Positions 26,164-35,625 of a stretch of 64,000 bases of DNA are shown piece after piece; the stretch's first letter is position 1, and the number at the start of each line of letters is the position of its first letter. The stretch is from the NCBI RefSeq assembly GCF_012641075.1, contig NZ_JAAXLJ010000001.1, forward strand, positions 124,001 to 188,000, given 5' to 3'. Below the pieces are notes generated by a model that searched no databases, was not told the DNA's origin, and was given only the letters and a program-made list of their open reading frames with translations. Made by a program: the position numbers and the translations under genes. Origin of the DNA: Secundilactobacillus angelensis (GTDB lineage Bacteria; Bacillota; Bacilli; Lactobacillales; Lactobacillaceae).

Positions 26164-26356
26164 GTATTTCTCCATTTCTGTACTTGGGGTTTAATCACAA
26201 TTTGCTTAGTATACCCAAAGGAGTGGGTGCTTCGTAAGTTACGTTTTGATTACAGAATTGGAAGCGGTTGAGTGAAATATTTTTTTATTTTTCATCATCT
26301 TAAATGAGTGGAAAATGAGCCAAGTTAAATTTCAAGAATAATTATGTGAACATTAT

Positions 26357-26385
26357 TTGACAATTAATTTATTGCGTGATAATGT
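26357..26385 (+). promoter_or_regulatory. Promoter of the tyrosine T-box transcript
   Basis: TTGACA (26357-26362), 17 bases, TAATGT (26380-26385). The predicted start is near 26392. Confidence 0.6.
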
Positions 26386-26391
26386 GATATC

Positions 26392-26630
26392 AACATCAAA
26401 GGTCGTAATCTTTAACCTTTTCGTGAGTAGGAATATTACCTCAGGGATCAGAGAAATAGTGGTTGGTGAAAACTATGCAGGGTAATATTGCGAAATACTA
26501 AAGAGTTAGGACACGGTTGCCCACCGATATATGGGAGAGAGTGTGAGGTGTTTAACACCTTGAACTAGGGTGGTACCGCGTTAAAAAACGTCCCTTCATT
26601 AGAGATAATGAAGGGACGTTTTTTTGTACC
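26392..26630 (+). ncRNA. T-box riboswitch, tyrosine specifier
   Basis: Stem I landmarks AGAGAAATAGT and GTTGGTGAAAACTAT are followed by GCGAAATACT. Aligned with the two methionine leaders (GAAT-ATG, GAAG-ATG) this gives specifier TAC. The T-box is AGGGTGGTACCGCG (26567-26580). The terminator AACGTCCCTTCATT / AATGAAGGGACGTT ends in seven T. It senses uncharged tRNA-Tyr. With its promoter it fills the gene-free stretch 26176-26660. Confidence 0.85.
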
Positions 26631-26660
26631 TTGATGAAAACATAAAAGGTGGTGTAGATC

Positions 26661-26780
26661 ATGAAGTCTAGCGATATTACTATTCACTGCCCCGAATGCG
26701 GGGACATTGTTTTTGAGAAACATAACAATGGCGAAATTATTTGTGCAGAATGCGGTCATGTAATTAACAGTGGCCGTTAA
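26661..26780 (+). CDS. 39-residue zinc-ribbon protein
   Basis: Short protein with two CxxC pairs (HCPECGD and ICAECGH) spaced for a TFIIB-like zinc ribbon, which covers nearly the whole protein. The start ATG 26661 has AAGGTGGTG upstream. It is the first gene behind the tyrosine T-box, 31 bases after the terminator. A role in nucleic-acid binding or as a small regulator is possible but unproven. It is easily missed because of its length. Confidence 0.65.
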   Translation: MKSSDITIHCPECGDIVFEKHNNGEIICAECGHVINSGR

Positions 26781-26856
26781 GTCGTGAAACTTAGTCAATC
26801 AGCAAGTCAACTATGGCGGTAGTGGACTTGCAATATAGCACAGGAGGTATAAGTAT

Positions 26857-27105
26857 ATGGAAAATACCAAAGTAAAACCACATCAAGCTCTCAAAGCGAC
26901 AGTAACCAGAATCATTGTCACACTAGTTATGCTTTCACCGTTGTTTATTATAATGATTAATTCAAGTTGGTCAAACGTAGATAGCATTTCAGGAACTTTG
27001 ATTTTGATTATGATGGCAAGCATTGCAATTGGTCTTTGGAAAACGTCCAAGAGTTTAATTCTTGCTATTCAAAAGGGTGCAGATACCGAATACAAAGAAA
27101 GATAA
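26857..27105 (+). CDS. Small two-helix membrane protein
   Basis: Protein of 82 residues with hydrophobic helices at about 17-35 and 46-62, short charged ends and no known motif. It starts after AGGAGG and lies between the zinc-ribbon gene and a small helix-turn-helix gene in the tyrosine T-box unit. Function unknown. Confidence 0.55.
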   Translation: MENTKVKPHQALKATVTRIIVTLVMLSPLFIIMINSSWSNVDSISGTLILIMMASIAIGLWKTSKSLILAIQKGADTEYKER

Positions 27106-27124
27106 TCAAAATGTAGGTGATGAA

Positions 27125-27373
27125 ATGTTTGATTTAAATAACCGTGATATTATGTCATCCAGTGAGGCTGCCAAACGTTGGCATAAAGCGGATGATTACG
27201 TGCGCCAGGCTTATCGGAAAACACCCTGGAAGTTTCCGGAAGGCACAATTAGAAAGTTTGGCAAGCAGCTCGTTGTCACTCGGGAAGGCATGGAAGTTGT
27301 GACCGGATTAACCGAGGAAGAAGCCGCTAATGATGAACATGAATTTTTGCCAAAGACTAACCGAACTGCCTAA
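27125..27373 (+). CDS. Small helix-turn-helix protein
   Basis: The start is ATG 27125 after TAGGTGAT; a longer frame from 27062 overlaps the preceding gene and lacks a site. The 82 residues contain SSSEAAKRWHKADDYVRQAYR (key S, A, W, R) followed by FPEGTIRKFGKQLVVTREGM, the pattern of small winged or HTH_59-like domains found beside mobile elements and phages. A DNA-binding role is likely. It is the last gene before tyrS and may regulate the locus. Confidence 0.55.
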   Translation: MFDLNNRDIMSSSEAAKRWHKADDYVRQAYRKTPWKFPEGTIRKFGKQLVVTREGMEVVTGLTEEEAANDEHEFLPKTNRTA

Positions 27374-27438
27374 ACTTAATTATGAAAGAGTAGCAGACTA
27401 AAATTAGAACATTAGTACAGGATTAGATGATCACTATG

Positions 27439-27468
27439 TTGACACCGTTTACATTACTGGCTTATGTT
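27439..27468 (+). promoter_or_regulatory. Possible tyrS promoter
   Basis: TTGACA (27439-27444), 18 bases, TATGTT (27463-27468). It would give a 33-base leader without any T-box. Confidence 0.45.
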
Positions 27469-27507
27469 TATGTCCGAAATTCAAGAAATTTTTTGGAGGT
27501 AGAGGAC

Positions 27508-28761
27508 ATGAATATCATTGATGAGTTAACTTGGCGGGGTGCAATCAACCAGCAGACCGATGCCGAGGGACTCAAAGAGTTGACTGAAAACAAGAGTATC
27601 TCGCTGTATTGCGGTGTTGATCCAACGGGTGACAGCATGCACATTGGTCACCTGATTCCGTTCATGATGATGAAACGCTTCGAACTTGCCGGTCATCATC
27701 CATATATTCTCATCGGTGGTGCAACTGGCAGTATTGGCGATCCAAGTGGACGTAAGTCAGAGCGGCAGTTGCAAACCATGGAAACCGTGCAGGCCAACGT
27801 TAAAGCATTAACACACCAGATGCAAAAATTATTTGGTGGCAGTTCGAATATTTCGTTTGTTAATAATTACGATTGGCTTTCAAAAATTTCATTACTCGAT
27901 TTTCTGCGTGATTACGGGAAATTAGTGAATATCAACACCATGTTGGCTAAAGACATTGTCGCTAGTCGCCTCGATGTTGGTATTTCTTTTACCGAATTTA
28001 CGTACCAAATTCTTCAATCTGTCGATTTCCTGACCTTGCATCACGAACATGATATCCAGTTGCAAATTGGTGGTGCGGACCAGTGGGGTAATATTACCAG
28101 TGGAATTGACTTGATTCACAAAATTGATGGCGCGGATGAAAAGGTCTACGGACTAACGATTCCGTTAATGCTTAAGGCTGATGGGACTAAGTTTGGTAAA
28201 ACCGCTGGTGGGGCAATTTGGCTCGATCCTGAAAAGACTTCGCCATACGAATTTTACCAATTCTGGCTTAACCAAGATGACCGGGATGTTGTCAAATACC
28301 TGAAGTACTTTACCTTCCTGGATCAGGATGAAATTGCTGAACTGGAACAGAGTGTTAAAAATGAACCTGAAAAGCGCTTGGCACAAACTAGACTTGCTGA
28401 AGAAGTGACGAAGTTTGTTCATGGTCAAGAAGCACTCGAGACTGCCCAAAAAATTACCAACATCCTGTTTTCTGGCAATGTGAAAGAACTGTCTGCATCT
28501 GAGGTACAAGATGCATTTGGCAAAGCCCCAAGTGTGTCGATTGCCAGCGAACCCAAGAACATTGTGAATCTGCTGGTTGAAACGGAGATTGAACCGTCCA
28601 AGCGTCAAGCACGGGAAGACGTGACTAATGGCGCCATTACGATCAACGGTGACCGGATTCAAGAGACCGATTTTGAAGTGGATCCGAGCGCGCAATTTGA
28701 CGGTAAATTCGTGATTATTCGACGTGGAAAAAAGAATTATTTCCTCGCAAAAGTGCGTTAA
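27508..28761 (+). CDS. tyrS: Tyrosyl-tRNA synthetase
   Basis: Class I synthetase charging tRNA-Tyr, 417 residues from ATG 27508 after GGAGG. The HIGH motif sits at residues 45-48, and the KMSKS loop reads KFGKT at residues 228-232, as in bacterial TyrRS. The C-terminal S4-like RNA-binding domain begins near PSKRQAREDV. A second tyrS linked to tyrosine decarboxylase is usual in tyramine-forming lactic acid bacteria and acts as a tyrosine sensor. It is followed by a strong terminator, so decarboxylase expression needs its own promoter or read-through. Confidence 0.95.
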   Translation: MNIIDELTWRGAINQQTDAEGLKELTENKSISLYCGVDPTGDSMHIGHLIPFMMMKRFELAGHHPYILIGGATGSIGDPSGRKSERQLQTMETVQANVKALTHQMQKLFGGSSNISFVNNYDWLSKISLLDFLRDYGKLVNINTMLAKDIVASRLDVGISFTEFTYQILQSVDFLTLHHEHDIQLQIGGADQWGNITSGIDLIHKIDGADEKVYGLTIPLMLKADGTKFGKTAGGAIWLDPEKTSPYEFYQFWLNQDDRDVVKYLKYFTFLDQDEIAELEQSVKNEPEKRLAQTRLAEEVTKFVHGQEALETAQKITNILFSGNVKELSASEVQDAFGKAPSVSIASEPKNIVNLLVETEIEPSKRQAREDVTNGAITINGDRIQETDFEVDPSAQFDGKFVIIRRGKKNYFLAKVR

Positions 28762-28795
28762 TGAAAATTAGTTTTTAATTAATTTAACAAAAGCA

Positions 28796-28830
28796 AAAGG
28801 CAATAACCGATACCGGTTATTGCCTTTTTT
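28796..28830 (+). terminator. Terminator between tyrS and decarboxylase
   Basis: AAAGGCAATAACCG / CGGTTATTGCCTTTTTT hairpin with a T run. Confidence 0.85.
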
Positions 28831-28915
28831 CGTGCTGTTTCAGGAGATTATTGCAAGGAAATGTGAAATATCATATGCGATATATATAACATAAATGCCC
28901 TTTACAGGGTATTTG

Positions 28916-28929
28916 TGAAAGCGTATTCT
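28916..28929 (+). promoter_or_regulatory. cre-like catabolite site before the decarboxylase
   Basis: TGAAAGCGTATTCT matches the core of WTGNAANCGNWNNCW except for the first W. It lies about 40 bases before the start codon. A small inverted repeat (AAATGCCC/GGGTATTT) sits just upstream. Confidence 0.4.
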
Positions 28930-28967
28930 CAACTTGAAAATAAATACACAACTTGGAGGCTGTTACC

Positions 28968-30860
28968 ATGGAAATCACAGATTCGAAGATTAACGATCTA
29001 AATTTGGACGCCCTGTTCATTGGAGACAAGGCTGAAAATGGTGATTTATACAAGGAATTGCTGAACAAACTGGTCGATGAACACTTAGGCTGGCGGAAGA
29101 ATTACATTCCTCAGGATAAAAACATGATTTCACCTGAAGAACAACAATCTCCCGAATTTCAAGATACGGTCAACCGCATGCGCAAAGTACTGGATGACGT
29201 GTCCAACCGAATTCGGACTGAATCAGTGCCTTGGCACTCAGCTGGTCGTTACTGGGGCCACATGAACTCTGAAACTTTGATGCCAGCATTATTGGCTTAC
29301 GATTACGCGATGCTTTGGAACGGAAACAACGTGGCCTATGAATCATCGCCTGCTACTTCGCAGATGGAAGAAGAAGTCGGTAATGAATTTGCAACCATGA
29401 TGGGTTACAAGAACGGCTGGGGCCACATCGTAGCCGATGGCTCATTGGCTAACCTCGAAGGCCTTTGGTATGCCCGGAACATTAAATCGCTGCCATTGGC
29501 GATGAAAGAGGTCACACCAGAATTAGTCAAGGGCAAGTCCGATTGGGAACTGCTTAATATGCCAACTGACGAAATCATGAAACTGGTTGAAAAGTCCGGT
29601 GAAAAACTAGACGAATTAAAGGCTAAGTCAGCTCGTAGCGGTAAGAATTTACAAAAACTCGGCAAGTGGTTAGTGCCTCAAACCAAGCATTACTCATGGA
29701 TGAAGGCCGCTGATATTATCGGAATCGGTCTTGATCAAGTTGTTCCAGTGCCAATCGATGAAAATTATCGGATGGATATTGATCAACTCGAACAAATCAT
29801 TCGCAGCTTGACCTCAGACCACACGCCTATCTTAGGTGTCGTTGGTGTTGCCGGTTCGACTGAAGAAGGTGCCGTTGATCAAATCGACAAGATTGTTGAA
29901 CTTCGACACAAGCTGCAAAAAGAGGGGATTTACTTCTACCTCCACGTGGATGCTGCATACGGCGGCTACTTCAGAACCATCTTCCTGGATGAAGACAATA
30001 ACTTCGTGCCATTTGACCAATTAAAAGAACTTCACGCCAAGAATCACGTGTTCACTGAATCAAAAGACTATATCAAAGAAGACGTCTATAACGCCTATAA
30101 GTCCTTCACTGAGGCTGAATCGATTACGATTGATCCTCACAAGATGGGCTATGTCCCGTACGCCGCTGGTGGGATTGCGATTAAGGACGTCGCCATGCGC
30201 GATACGATTTCATACTTTGCAACCTACGTCTTTGAAAAGGGTGCCGATATTCCAGCGTTGTTAGGTGCCTACATTCTCGAAGGTTCAAAAGCTGGTGCAA
30301 CTGCCGCAGCTGTTTGGGCTGCACATCACACGTTGCCATTGAACGTAACGGGTTACGGTAAATTAGAGGGTGCTTCTCTAGAAGGTGCCCACCGTTACTA
30401 CGATTTCCTGAAAGACTTGAGCTTCAAGATCAATGACAAGACGATTGAAGTTCATCCACTCGTCAACCCTGATTTCAACATGGTGGATTACGTCCTCAAG
30501 GAAAAGGGTAACGACAGTTTAGCTGACATGAATAAGCTGAACCACCAATTTTACGAGCAAGCCTCATACGTCAAGGGAACCCTCTACAGCAAAGAATACA
30601 TCGTTTCCCATACTGACTTTGCCAACCCAGATTACGGTGATAGCCCATTGCCATTTGTAAAGAGCTTGGGTATTAGCGAGGCTGACTGGAATAACGTTGG
30701 TAAAGTAACGGTGATTCGGGCCTCAGTCATGACGCCTTACATGAATCGCCAAGAAAACTTTGATTACTTTGTGCCAAAAATCAAAGTTGCCATGAAAGAA
30801 TATCTTCAAAACATCTTCGTGGCAGAAACAACCAAGCAATTATCTTCAGCACAACAGTGA
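28968..30860 (+). CDS. tdc: Tyrosine decarboxylase
   Basis: PLP enzyme converting tyrosine to tyramine plus CO2, consuming a proton in the cytosol; 630 residues from ATG 28968 after GGAGG. The lysine that binds PLP is in TIDPHKMGY at residue 392. The substrate region [10 protein letters not shown] precedes it with the aspartate that contacts the cofactor. Many blocks match known enterococcal and Levilactobacillus tyrosine decarboxylases as remembered ([31 protein letters not shown]). It is followed by the tyrosine/tyramine exchanger. The function is acid resistance and energy gain, with biogenic amine formation. Confidence 0.96.
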   Translation: MEITDSKINDLNLDALFIGDKAENGDLYKELLNKLVDEHLGWRKNYIPQDKNMISPEEQQSPEFQDTVNRMRKVLDDVSNRIRTESVPWHSAGRYWGHMNSETLMPALLAYDYAMLWNGNNVAYESSPATSQMEEEVGNEFATMMGYKNGWGHIVADGSLANLEGLWYARNIKSLPLAMKEVTPELVKGKSDWELLNMPTDEIMKLVEKSGEKLDELKAKSARSGKNLQKLGKWLVPQTKHYSWMKAADIIGIGLDQVVPVPIDENYRMDIDQLEQIIRSLTSDHTPILGVVGVAGSTEEGAVDQIDKIVELRHKLQKEGIYFYLHVDAAYGGYFRTIFLDEDNNFVPFDQLKELHAKNHVFTESKDYIKEDVYNAYKSFTEAESITIDPHKMGYVPYAAGGIAIKDVAMRDTISYFATYVFEKGADIPALLGAYILEGSKAGATAAAVWAAHHTLPLNVTGYGKLEGASLEGAHRYYDFLKDLSFKINDKTIEVHPLVNPDFNMVDYVLKEKGNDSLADMNKLNHQFYEQASYVKGTLYSKEYIVSHTDFANPDYGDSPLPFVKSLGISEADWNNVGKVTVIRASVMTPYMNRQENFDYFVPKIKVAMKEYLQNIFVAETTKQLSSAQQ

Positions 30861-30886
30861 AATAAAGCGGACGGAAGGAAGTTACC

Positions 30887-32314
30887 ATGAATAAACAAGC
30901 AACCAAATTGGGCCTAGGTACCTTTATCGGAATGACAATGGCCCTATGCGCGACAGTGCGTTCAATACCATCTGTGGCTGCTACCGGTTGGTCTCAGATT
31001 ACCTATATGATTTTTGCAGTTTTGTTCTTTGCACTACCAGTTGCTCTGATTTCTGGGGAATTGGGAACAATGCTCCAGGCTGATGGTGGCCCTCAACTGT
31101 GGGTCAAAACAGCTCTAGGCGAAAAATGGGGTTTTGTTACTGCCTGGCTCCTGTGGGTTCAAATGTTTCCCGGAATGGTGATGGTGGCCTCGACCATTGG
31201 ACCGCTGTGGGGGAACACCTTTGGTAACGTACCACTGGGCAACAACCACTGGTTCATTTTAGCTAATATCCTCGGATTCTACTGGCTGATCACCGTTTTG
31301 AATTTACGGTATGATATGGCGAAAGTCGGCGGAAACGTTGGGGTCTGGTTAGGGGTCTATATTCCTATCGTGATCATGCTGGTCATGGGGATTGCAGCAC
31401 TGTTCAAGGAAGGCATTGATCCTGCCAGTTACCTCGGAACGTTCTCAGTTTCAAAGTTAATTCCCAACTTGGGTAATTTACAGACGTTACAGTACTTCGC
31501 TGCTATTTCATTCATCTACACCGGTATCGAAATGTCGTCGGTATTTATTCCTCGGCTGCACGATGCTAAGAAAACTTATACGCGCGGTATTTTCGTTGCC
31601 TTAGTTGGCTTAATTTTGATGAACATTCTGAACGGAATCTTAGTAGCCAATGCGGTACCAAATGGTCAAATCCAATTATCAAACATCACGCAGCCAATTC
31701 TGCTATGGTGCCAGATTCTCGGTTGGCCAACGATTATTGCCAACATCTTCAGTTTCATGGTGGTTATTGGGGTTTTGATTCAATTATCTGCCTGGGTAAC
31801 CGGGCCATCCAAGACAATGACACAAGTTGCCCGGGACGGTCAGTTACCTGCCAGCTTTGGTTATCACAAGGTAAATAAGTACGGTGTCTCACGCAACGTT
31901 GTGTTAACTCAAAGTATCTGCATCTCACTGTTCGCACTGCTTTACGGTGTGATGAAGAACGTTAACAACGTCTTCCTGACGTTAACGAATGCAACAACCG
32001 TGATCTACGCCCTGGTTTATATTTTGATTGCCATCGCGCTGATCAAGTTACGACAAACGCAACCTGACTTAGAACGACCATATCGATTAGGTAAAACTGG
32101 TAATGCATTAGCCTACACAGTTGCCTACGCCTTGATTTTCGGGATTGTGGTCATTATTGCAGCAACCTTCCTGGCTTCAGATCTACTGCAATCGATTTTC
32201 GTTATCGCAATCACGCTCATTTTGTTCATCATCCCACTCATTATTGATCGCAACAAAAATAAGGAATGGATGATTCAAGTTCAAGCTGATTTACAATCGA
32301 CGAATAACTTCTAG
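30887..32314 (+). CDS. tyrP: Tyrosine/tyramine antiporter
   Basis: APC-superfamily exchanger of 475 residues, about twelve helices, importing tyrosine and exporting tyramine so that each cycle moves charge outward. The N-terminal GLGTFIGMTMALCATVRSIPSVAATGW has the family's unwound helix 1 glycines. It starts 26 bases after the decarboxylase stop behind GGAAGGAAG, so it is co-transcribed. It resembles the GadC/TyrP branch of amino acid antiporters. An internal hairpin follows before nhaC. Confidence 0.93.
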   Translation: MNKQATKLGLGTFIGMTMALCATVRSIPSVAATGWSQITYMIFAVLFFALPVALISGELGTMLQADGGPQLWVKTALGEKWGFVTAWLLWVQMFPGMVMVASTIGPLWGNTFGNVPLGNNHWFILANILGFYWLITVLNLRYDMAKVGGNVGVWLGVYIPIVIMLVMGIAALFKEGIDPASYLGTFSVSKLIPNLGNLQTLQYFAAISFIYTGIEMSSVFIPRLHDAKKTYTRGIFVALVGLILMNILNGILVANAVPNGQIQLSNITQPILLWCQILGWPTIIANIFSFMVVIGVLIQLSAWVTGPSKTMTQVARDGQLPASFGYHKVNKYGVSRNVVLTQSICISLFALLYGVMKNVNNVFLTLTNATTVIYALVYILIAIALIKLRQTQPDLERPYRLGKTGNALAYTVAYALIFGIVVIIAATFLASDLLQSIFVIAITLILFIIPLIIDRNKNKEWMIQVQADLQSTNNF

Positions 32315-32332
32315 GTTGGCTGGAATGTCGAA

Positions 32333-32365
32333 CAGGAACTTATCTGTTGATAGGTTCCTGTTTTT
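32333..32365 (+). terminator. Terminator or attenuator between tyrP and nhaC
   Basis: CAGGAACTTATC / GATAGGTTCCTG hairpin followed by TTTTTATTTT. nhaC starts 18 bases later, so it is likely read at lower level. Confidence 0.75.
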
Positions 32366-32382
32366 ATTTTGAAAGAGGGCCG

Positions 32383-33825
32383 ATGAAAATGGATTCTTCT
32401 AATAAAGCAGCAAGGTTTAGTTTGGGAGAAAGCCTGGTTGTCATGTTAGCCATGTTTACGATTTTAGGCGTGATGATCATTAAATTTGATATGTCGCCGC
32501 AGATTCCGATCCTGTTTGTTTTTACGCTGGTTTTGTTCTACGGACACTTTAAGAAATTTTCCTGGGATGAGATTTTTGACGGGGTTTCTGAGGGAGTTGC
32601 TCCTGGAATCATTCCCATCTTAATCTTTTTGATGATTGGAATTTTAGTTGCCAGCTGGTTAAAGGCCGGTACGATTGCCGGGATGATGTTTATTGGTTTG
32701 AAATTAATTTCTGTGCAATTATTCTTACCAACCGTTTTTGTGATTTGTAGCATTATCGGGATTACAGTTGGCAGCTCATTCACGACCGTTTCCACCATTG
32801 GAATTGCCTTTATGGGGATTGGTCATGTGCTGGGATTTGCTGCACCGGTTATTGCTGGCGCGGTCGTCTCGGGTGCGTTTCTGGGCAACAATATGTCGCC
32901 GTTATCGGATACATCAAATCTGACCACGGGTATCGCGAAGGTTAACTTGTATACCCATTTGAAAAACATGAGTTTGACGGTTATTCCTGCTGCGACGATC
33001 GCGCTAGTGGCATTCACCACGATTGGACTACACTCAGCTAAAAATGCTGATCTCAGCGCGGTTAATTCGATTTCTTCTCAGCTAATGACCGCCTATCATA
33101 TCTCACTGATGACTTTTTTACCAGTCTTTGTGCTATTGATTTTAGCTTGGCGAAAGGTTCCAGCTATTCCGACTTTATTATTGGGATCCCTAACAGCCAT
33201 TGTATTAGCGATGTTTCAGGACCGCTCTTTCACATTCGCTCAAATTGGTGATTTGTTGATGAATGGTAACCATGTTGCCAGCTCCAATACGGTTATCAAT
33301 CGGTTAATGAGCGGTGGTGGCATTACGAATATGCTGAGTTCTGTTGCGCTGATTATTTTGGCACTGTCACTTGGAGGTTTACTGATTAAATTCGGTATCA
33401 TTGAAGTGTTGATTAATAGCATGCGGAGCCTGATCAGCACCCCTGGCCGGTTGATTCTAGCTACTTTAACCGGTTCGATTGCCGTCAATCTCTTGGTAGG
33501 GGAGCAGTATCTTTCGATTATTTTGCCAGGCGAGACTTTCAAAAAATCCTATGATAACTTGCAGGTTGATAAGAAATATCTCTCCAGAACCTTGGCTACG
33601 GGTGGTGCCGATATTAACGCACTGGTGCCGTGGGGTGTCAGCGGCATCTTCTGCTCAGCCACTCTGGGCGTGAGTGCGTTTCAGTACATTGGCTATGCCT
33701 TTTATCCTTATTTGAATCCTTTAATGACCATCATTCTTGGGTTTACAGTAGTGACTTGGACTACTAAACGGTTTAAGAAGCGCCACACAGGTACTAATGG
33801 CGAGACGAAGGCCAATTTCAGTTAA
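32383..33825 (+). CDS. nhaC: Na+/H+ antiporter NhaC
   Basis: NhaC-family sodium/proton exchanger of 480 residues, about eleven helices. The start is ATG 32383 after GAAAGAGGG; a longer frame at 32347 runs through the hairpin. The family marks are VGSSFTTVSTIGIAFMGIG, the polar NNMSPLSDTSNLT segment and a C-terminal GADINALVPWGVSG region. It is the usual last gene of tyramine loci, where it may adjust pH and ion balance during tyrosine decarboxylation. A terminator follows at once. Confidence 0.92.
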   Translation: MKMDSSNKAARFSLGESLVVMLAMFTILGVMIIKFDMSPQIPILFVFTLVLFYGHFKKFSWDEIFDGVSEGVAPGIIPILIFLMIGILVASWLKAGTIAGMMFIGLKLISVQLFLPTVFVICSIIGITVGSSFTTVSTIGIAFMGIGHVLGFAAPVIAGAVVSGAFLGNNMSPLSDTSNLTTGIAKVNLYTHLKNMSLTVIPAATIALVAFTTIGLHSAKNADLSAVNSISSQLMTAYHISLMTFLPVFVLLILAWRKVPAIPTLLLGSLTAIVLAMFQDRSFTFAQIGDLLMNGNHVASSNTVINRLMSGGGITNMLSSVALIILALSLGGLLIKFGIIEVLINSMRSLISTPGRLILATLTGSIAVNLLVGEQYLSIILPGETFKKSYDNLQVDKKYLSRTLATGGADINALVPWGVSGIFCSATLGVSAFQYIGYAFYPYLNPLMTIILGFTVVTWTTKRFKKRHTGTNGETKANFS

Positions 33826-33833
33826 AGAGCAAG

Positions 33834-33864
33834 AAAAAACACTTCTATATTAGAAGTGTTTTTT
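33834..33864. terminator. Terminator after nhaC
   Basis: AAAAAACACTTCTA / TAGAAGTGTTTTTT, a perfect hairpin usable in both directions. Confidence 0.88.
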
Positions 33865-33890
33865 ATCGTGAAATTTTGATTGAATTTAAA

Positions 33891-34391
33891 TTATAATTTT
33901 GTGTAGCCCATGCCAACAAAATTGCCATCGGAACCAACCCGGTGATTAACCACATTCATATTAACATGCTGTGATTTCTTATTAGGTTGATTGATAGTCT
34001 TAAGCATGGCGTTGACGTTGGTCTTTTTTAGAGCGGACAAGTGGCCACTCCAGATCCAACCACTCATCGTTTTAGAGTCATTGGAAATGTAATAGTAAAC
34101 CGTTTTTTTGCCCTGTTGGTTCTGGACTGTGGCTGACTTGGTTACTGTTAAAGCCACAGTTTGAAAGTTGCTGGCATCATAAACTTTGTTGGTCAGTTTT
34201 GCGTTGCTGTAAACATTACCATCAACAGCCTGATACTGCTCAGAATTATTGACTTTAGAGTAAGAAACAACTTTAGCGGGATTGGCTTCAGCAGAAGTTG
34301 ACTTTTCTGGTAATACCAGGCTGATGCCTCCGATAAATGAACAAGTGACGATAGCTAACAGAATGCCTTTTAGTGTTTTTGATGATTTCAA
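33891..34391 (-). CDS. Secreted protein with possible SH3-like part
   Basis: Starts with TTG 34391, six bases after GGAGGG. The signal peptide covers residues 1-34 (hydrophobic GILLAIVTCSFIGGISLVL, key G/L/I pattern, cut near TSAEA). The mature part has short beta-like stretches: YQAVDGNVYSNAKLTNKV, then YYYISNDSKTMSGWIWSGHLS, which resembles GW/SH3-type wall-binding modules. It is probably retained at the cell wall. It converges on nhaC. Function unknown. Confidence 0.6.
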   Translation of the reverse strand: MKSSKTLKGILLAIVTCSFIGGISLVLPEKSTSAEANPAKVVSYSKVNNSEQYQAVDGNVYSNAKLTNKVYDASNFQTVALTVTKSATVQNQQGKKTVYYYISNDSKTMSGWIWSGHLSALKKTNVNAMLKTINQPNKKSQHVNMNVVNHRVGSDGNFVGMGYTKL

Positions 34392-34642
34392 TTTGGACCC
34401 TCCAGGAGTGATTTAATAGTTAAATTAGTAACAATGTTGCAAACCTTATTATAGCTCATATGTGAATGTCTGAATAACTATTTTTTTAATTTCTTGACGA
34501 AAATTCTTAAAATCGCCGCTACACTCAATTGCTTGTAAACAATGTACTTTTAGTAACAACAAGAGAATCCTTATGAAAATACTCAGCAGCATTTTAATTG
34601 AATTCAGAGAATGAAAACAATTATTTTCACAAGAGTGAGGAC

Positions 34643-34675
34643 ACTACATTGTGGATAAAAGCCACAATGTATAGT
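34643..34675. repeat. Small inverted repeat in a gene-free stretch
   Basis: CTACATTGTGG / CCACAATGTATAG around a seven-base loop, without a T tract. The surrounding AT-rich stretch 34392-34811 shows no supported gene and no other clear site. Confidence 0.5.
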
Positions 34676-34811
34676 ACTCTATTAGTCGTTATTTGGGGTT
34701 AATAATAGTTTAAAGGTTTCAATTTAAACCTATTTATGAAATTGAAATTAATTTGAGTGATTTAAGGTTCCTTTGACAATGGAGTGCTTTTGGAGATATT
34801 CTATGGAAATT

Positions 34812-34864
34812 AAAAAAGGACAGCGTCAAAGCTGATTGAAGTATCAGTTTTGACGCTGTCTTTT
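34812..34864 (-). terminator. Terminator of the secreted-protein gene at 34877
   Basis: AAGGACAGCGTCAAAGCTGA pairs with TCAGTTTTGACGCTGTCTTT. It is a 20-base stem, T-rich on the minus strand. Confidence 0.85.
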
Positions 34865-34876
34865 AAATAGTGATAA

Positions 34877-35422
34877 TTAATATTTAGGGTAATAATGTTC
34901 GCCTGAGAAGTGATGATTACCTAAGCTATGGGCAGTTCCTTTACTGGTATAGAAGTGATTTTCTATCCAGAACTCTGCACCGCCGCCTTCGCTTAATACC
35001 CGAACTTTCTTGTGATGATAAGTTTTAGTTTCAATTTTGTATGAAGTGCCATCACCCGCTGTTTGGTTCCAGCCCCTTGTATTAGTCCAAGTGGCCTTGC
35101 CAATATGGTAAATATGGCCAACCAGCCAAGAAAGATGAGTTTTTGGCTTTTTTGAGTTTATGCTATCGTTTCGATAATGTAATGTTGAAGTACCATGATA
35201 CCACTTGTGGTCATAATACTCGGAATAGTGAAATTTCTTTGCCGAAAAATGCAGCGTATCATATCTGCCATGGCCGTCATAATGATACCAGGTTCGATGA
35301 AGTGATGTTGGAAATGACTTCAAAGTTGTTTTGGCTGATACATGGGTGGGCAGGATTGCCACCGATAAACTTAATACGGCAATAGTCCCTAATATGAAAC
35401 CGATGAGTTTTCTATTTAACAT
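34877..35422 (-). CDS. Small secreted protein of the xPxxLxRxW family
   Basis: 181 residues with a clear signal peptide (cut near THVSA). The mature protein begins FPTSLHRTWYHYDGHGRYDTL, then FSAKKFHYSEYYDHKWYHG, a beta-strand rhythm rich in His, Tyr and Trp. It shares its start pattern with the secreted genes at 23272 and 38504, so the window holds three related proteins. GGGGAGG precedes the ATG. It is divergent from mcrB. No function is known for the family. Confidence 0.6.
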   Translation of the reverse strand: MLNRKLIGFILGTIAVLSLSVAILPTHVSAKTTLKSFPTSLHRTWYHYDGHGRYDTLHFSAKKFHYSEYYDHKWYHGTSTLHYRNDSINSKKPKTHLSWLVGHIYHIGKATWTNTRGWNQTAGDGTSYKIETKTYHHKKVRVLSEGGGAEFWIENHFYTSKGTAHSLGNHHFSGEHYYPKY

Positions 35423-35625
35423 TCAAGTGAACCTCCCCTTTATTTAAAAAGATTACTCTTAAAAGAGTTATAAAGCCATATCAAGTCAGGGTACATTGTT
35501 GATATTTGTATTCGGCAGAGTAAACCTAATTTTTACGAGTGAAACGCGTAAATTTGCTCAGTAAGCAACATATGGCATTGGATTCATAATATAATGACAT
35601 TACTAACTATAGAGGGGCTTTAAAT

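Noticed and set aside
26565-26798. Minus-strand 77-codon frame over the tyrosine T-box
   Set aside because: It is the shadow of the T-box and the zinc-ribbon gene.
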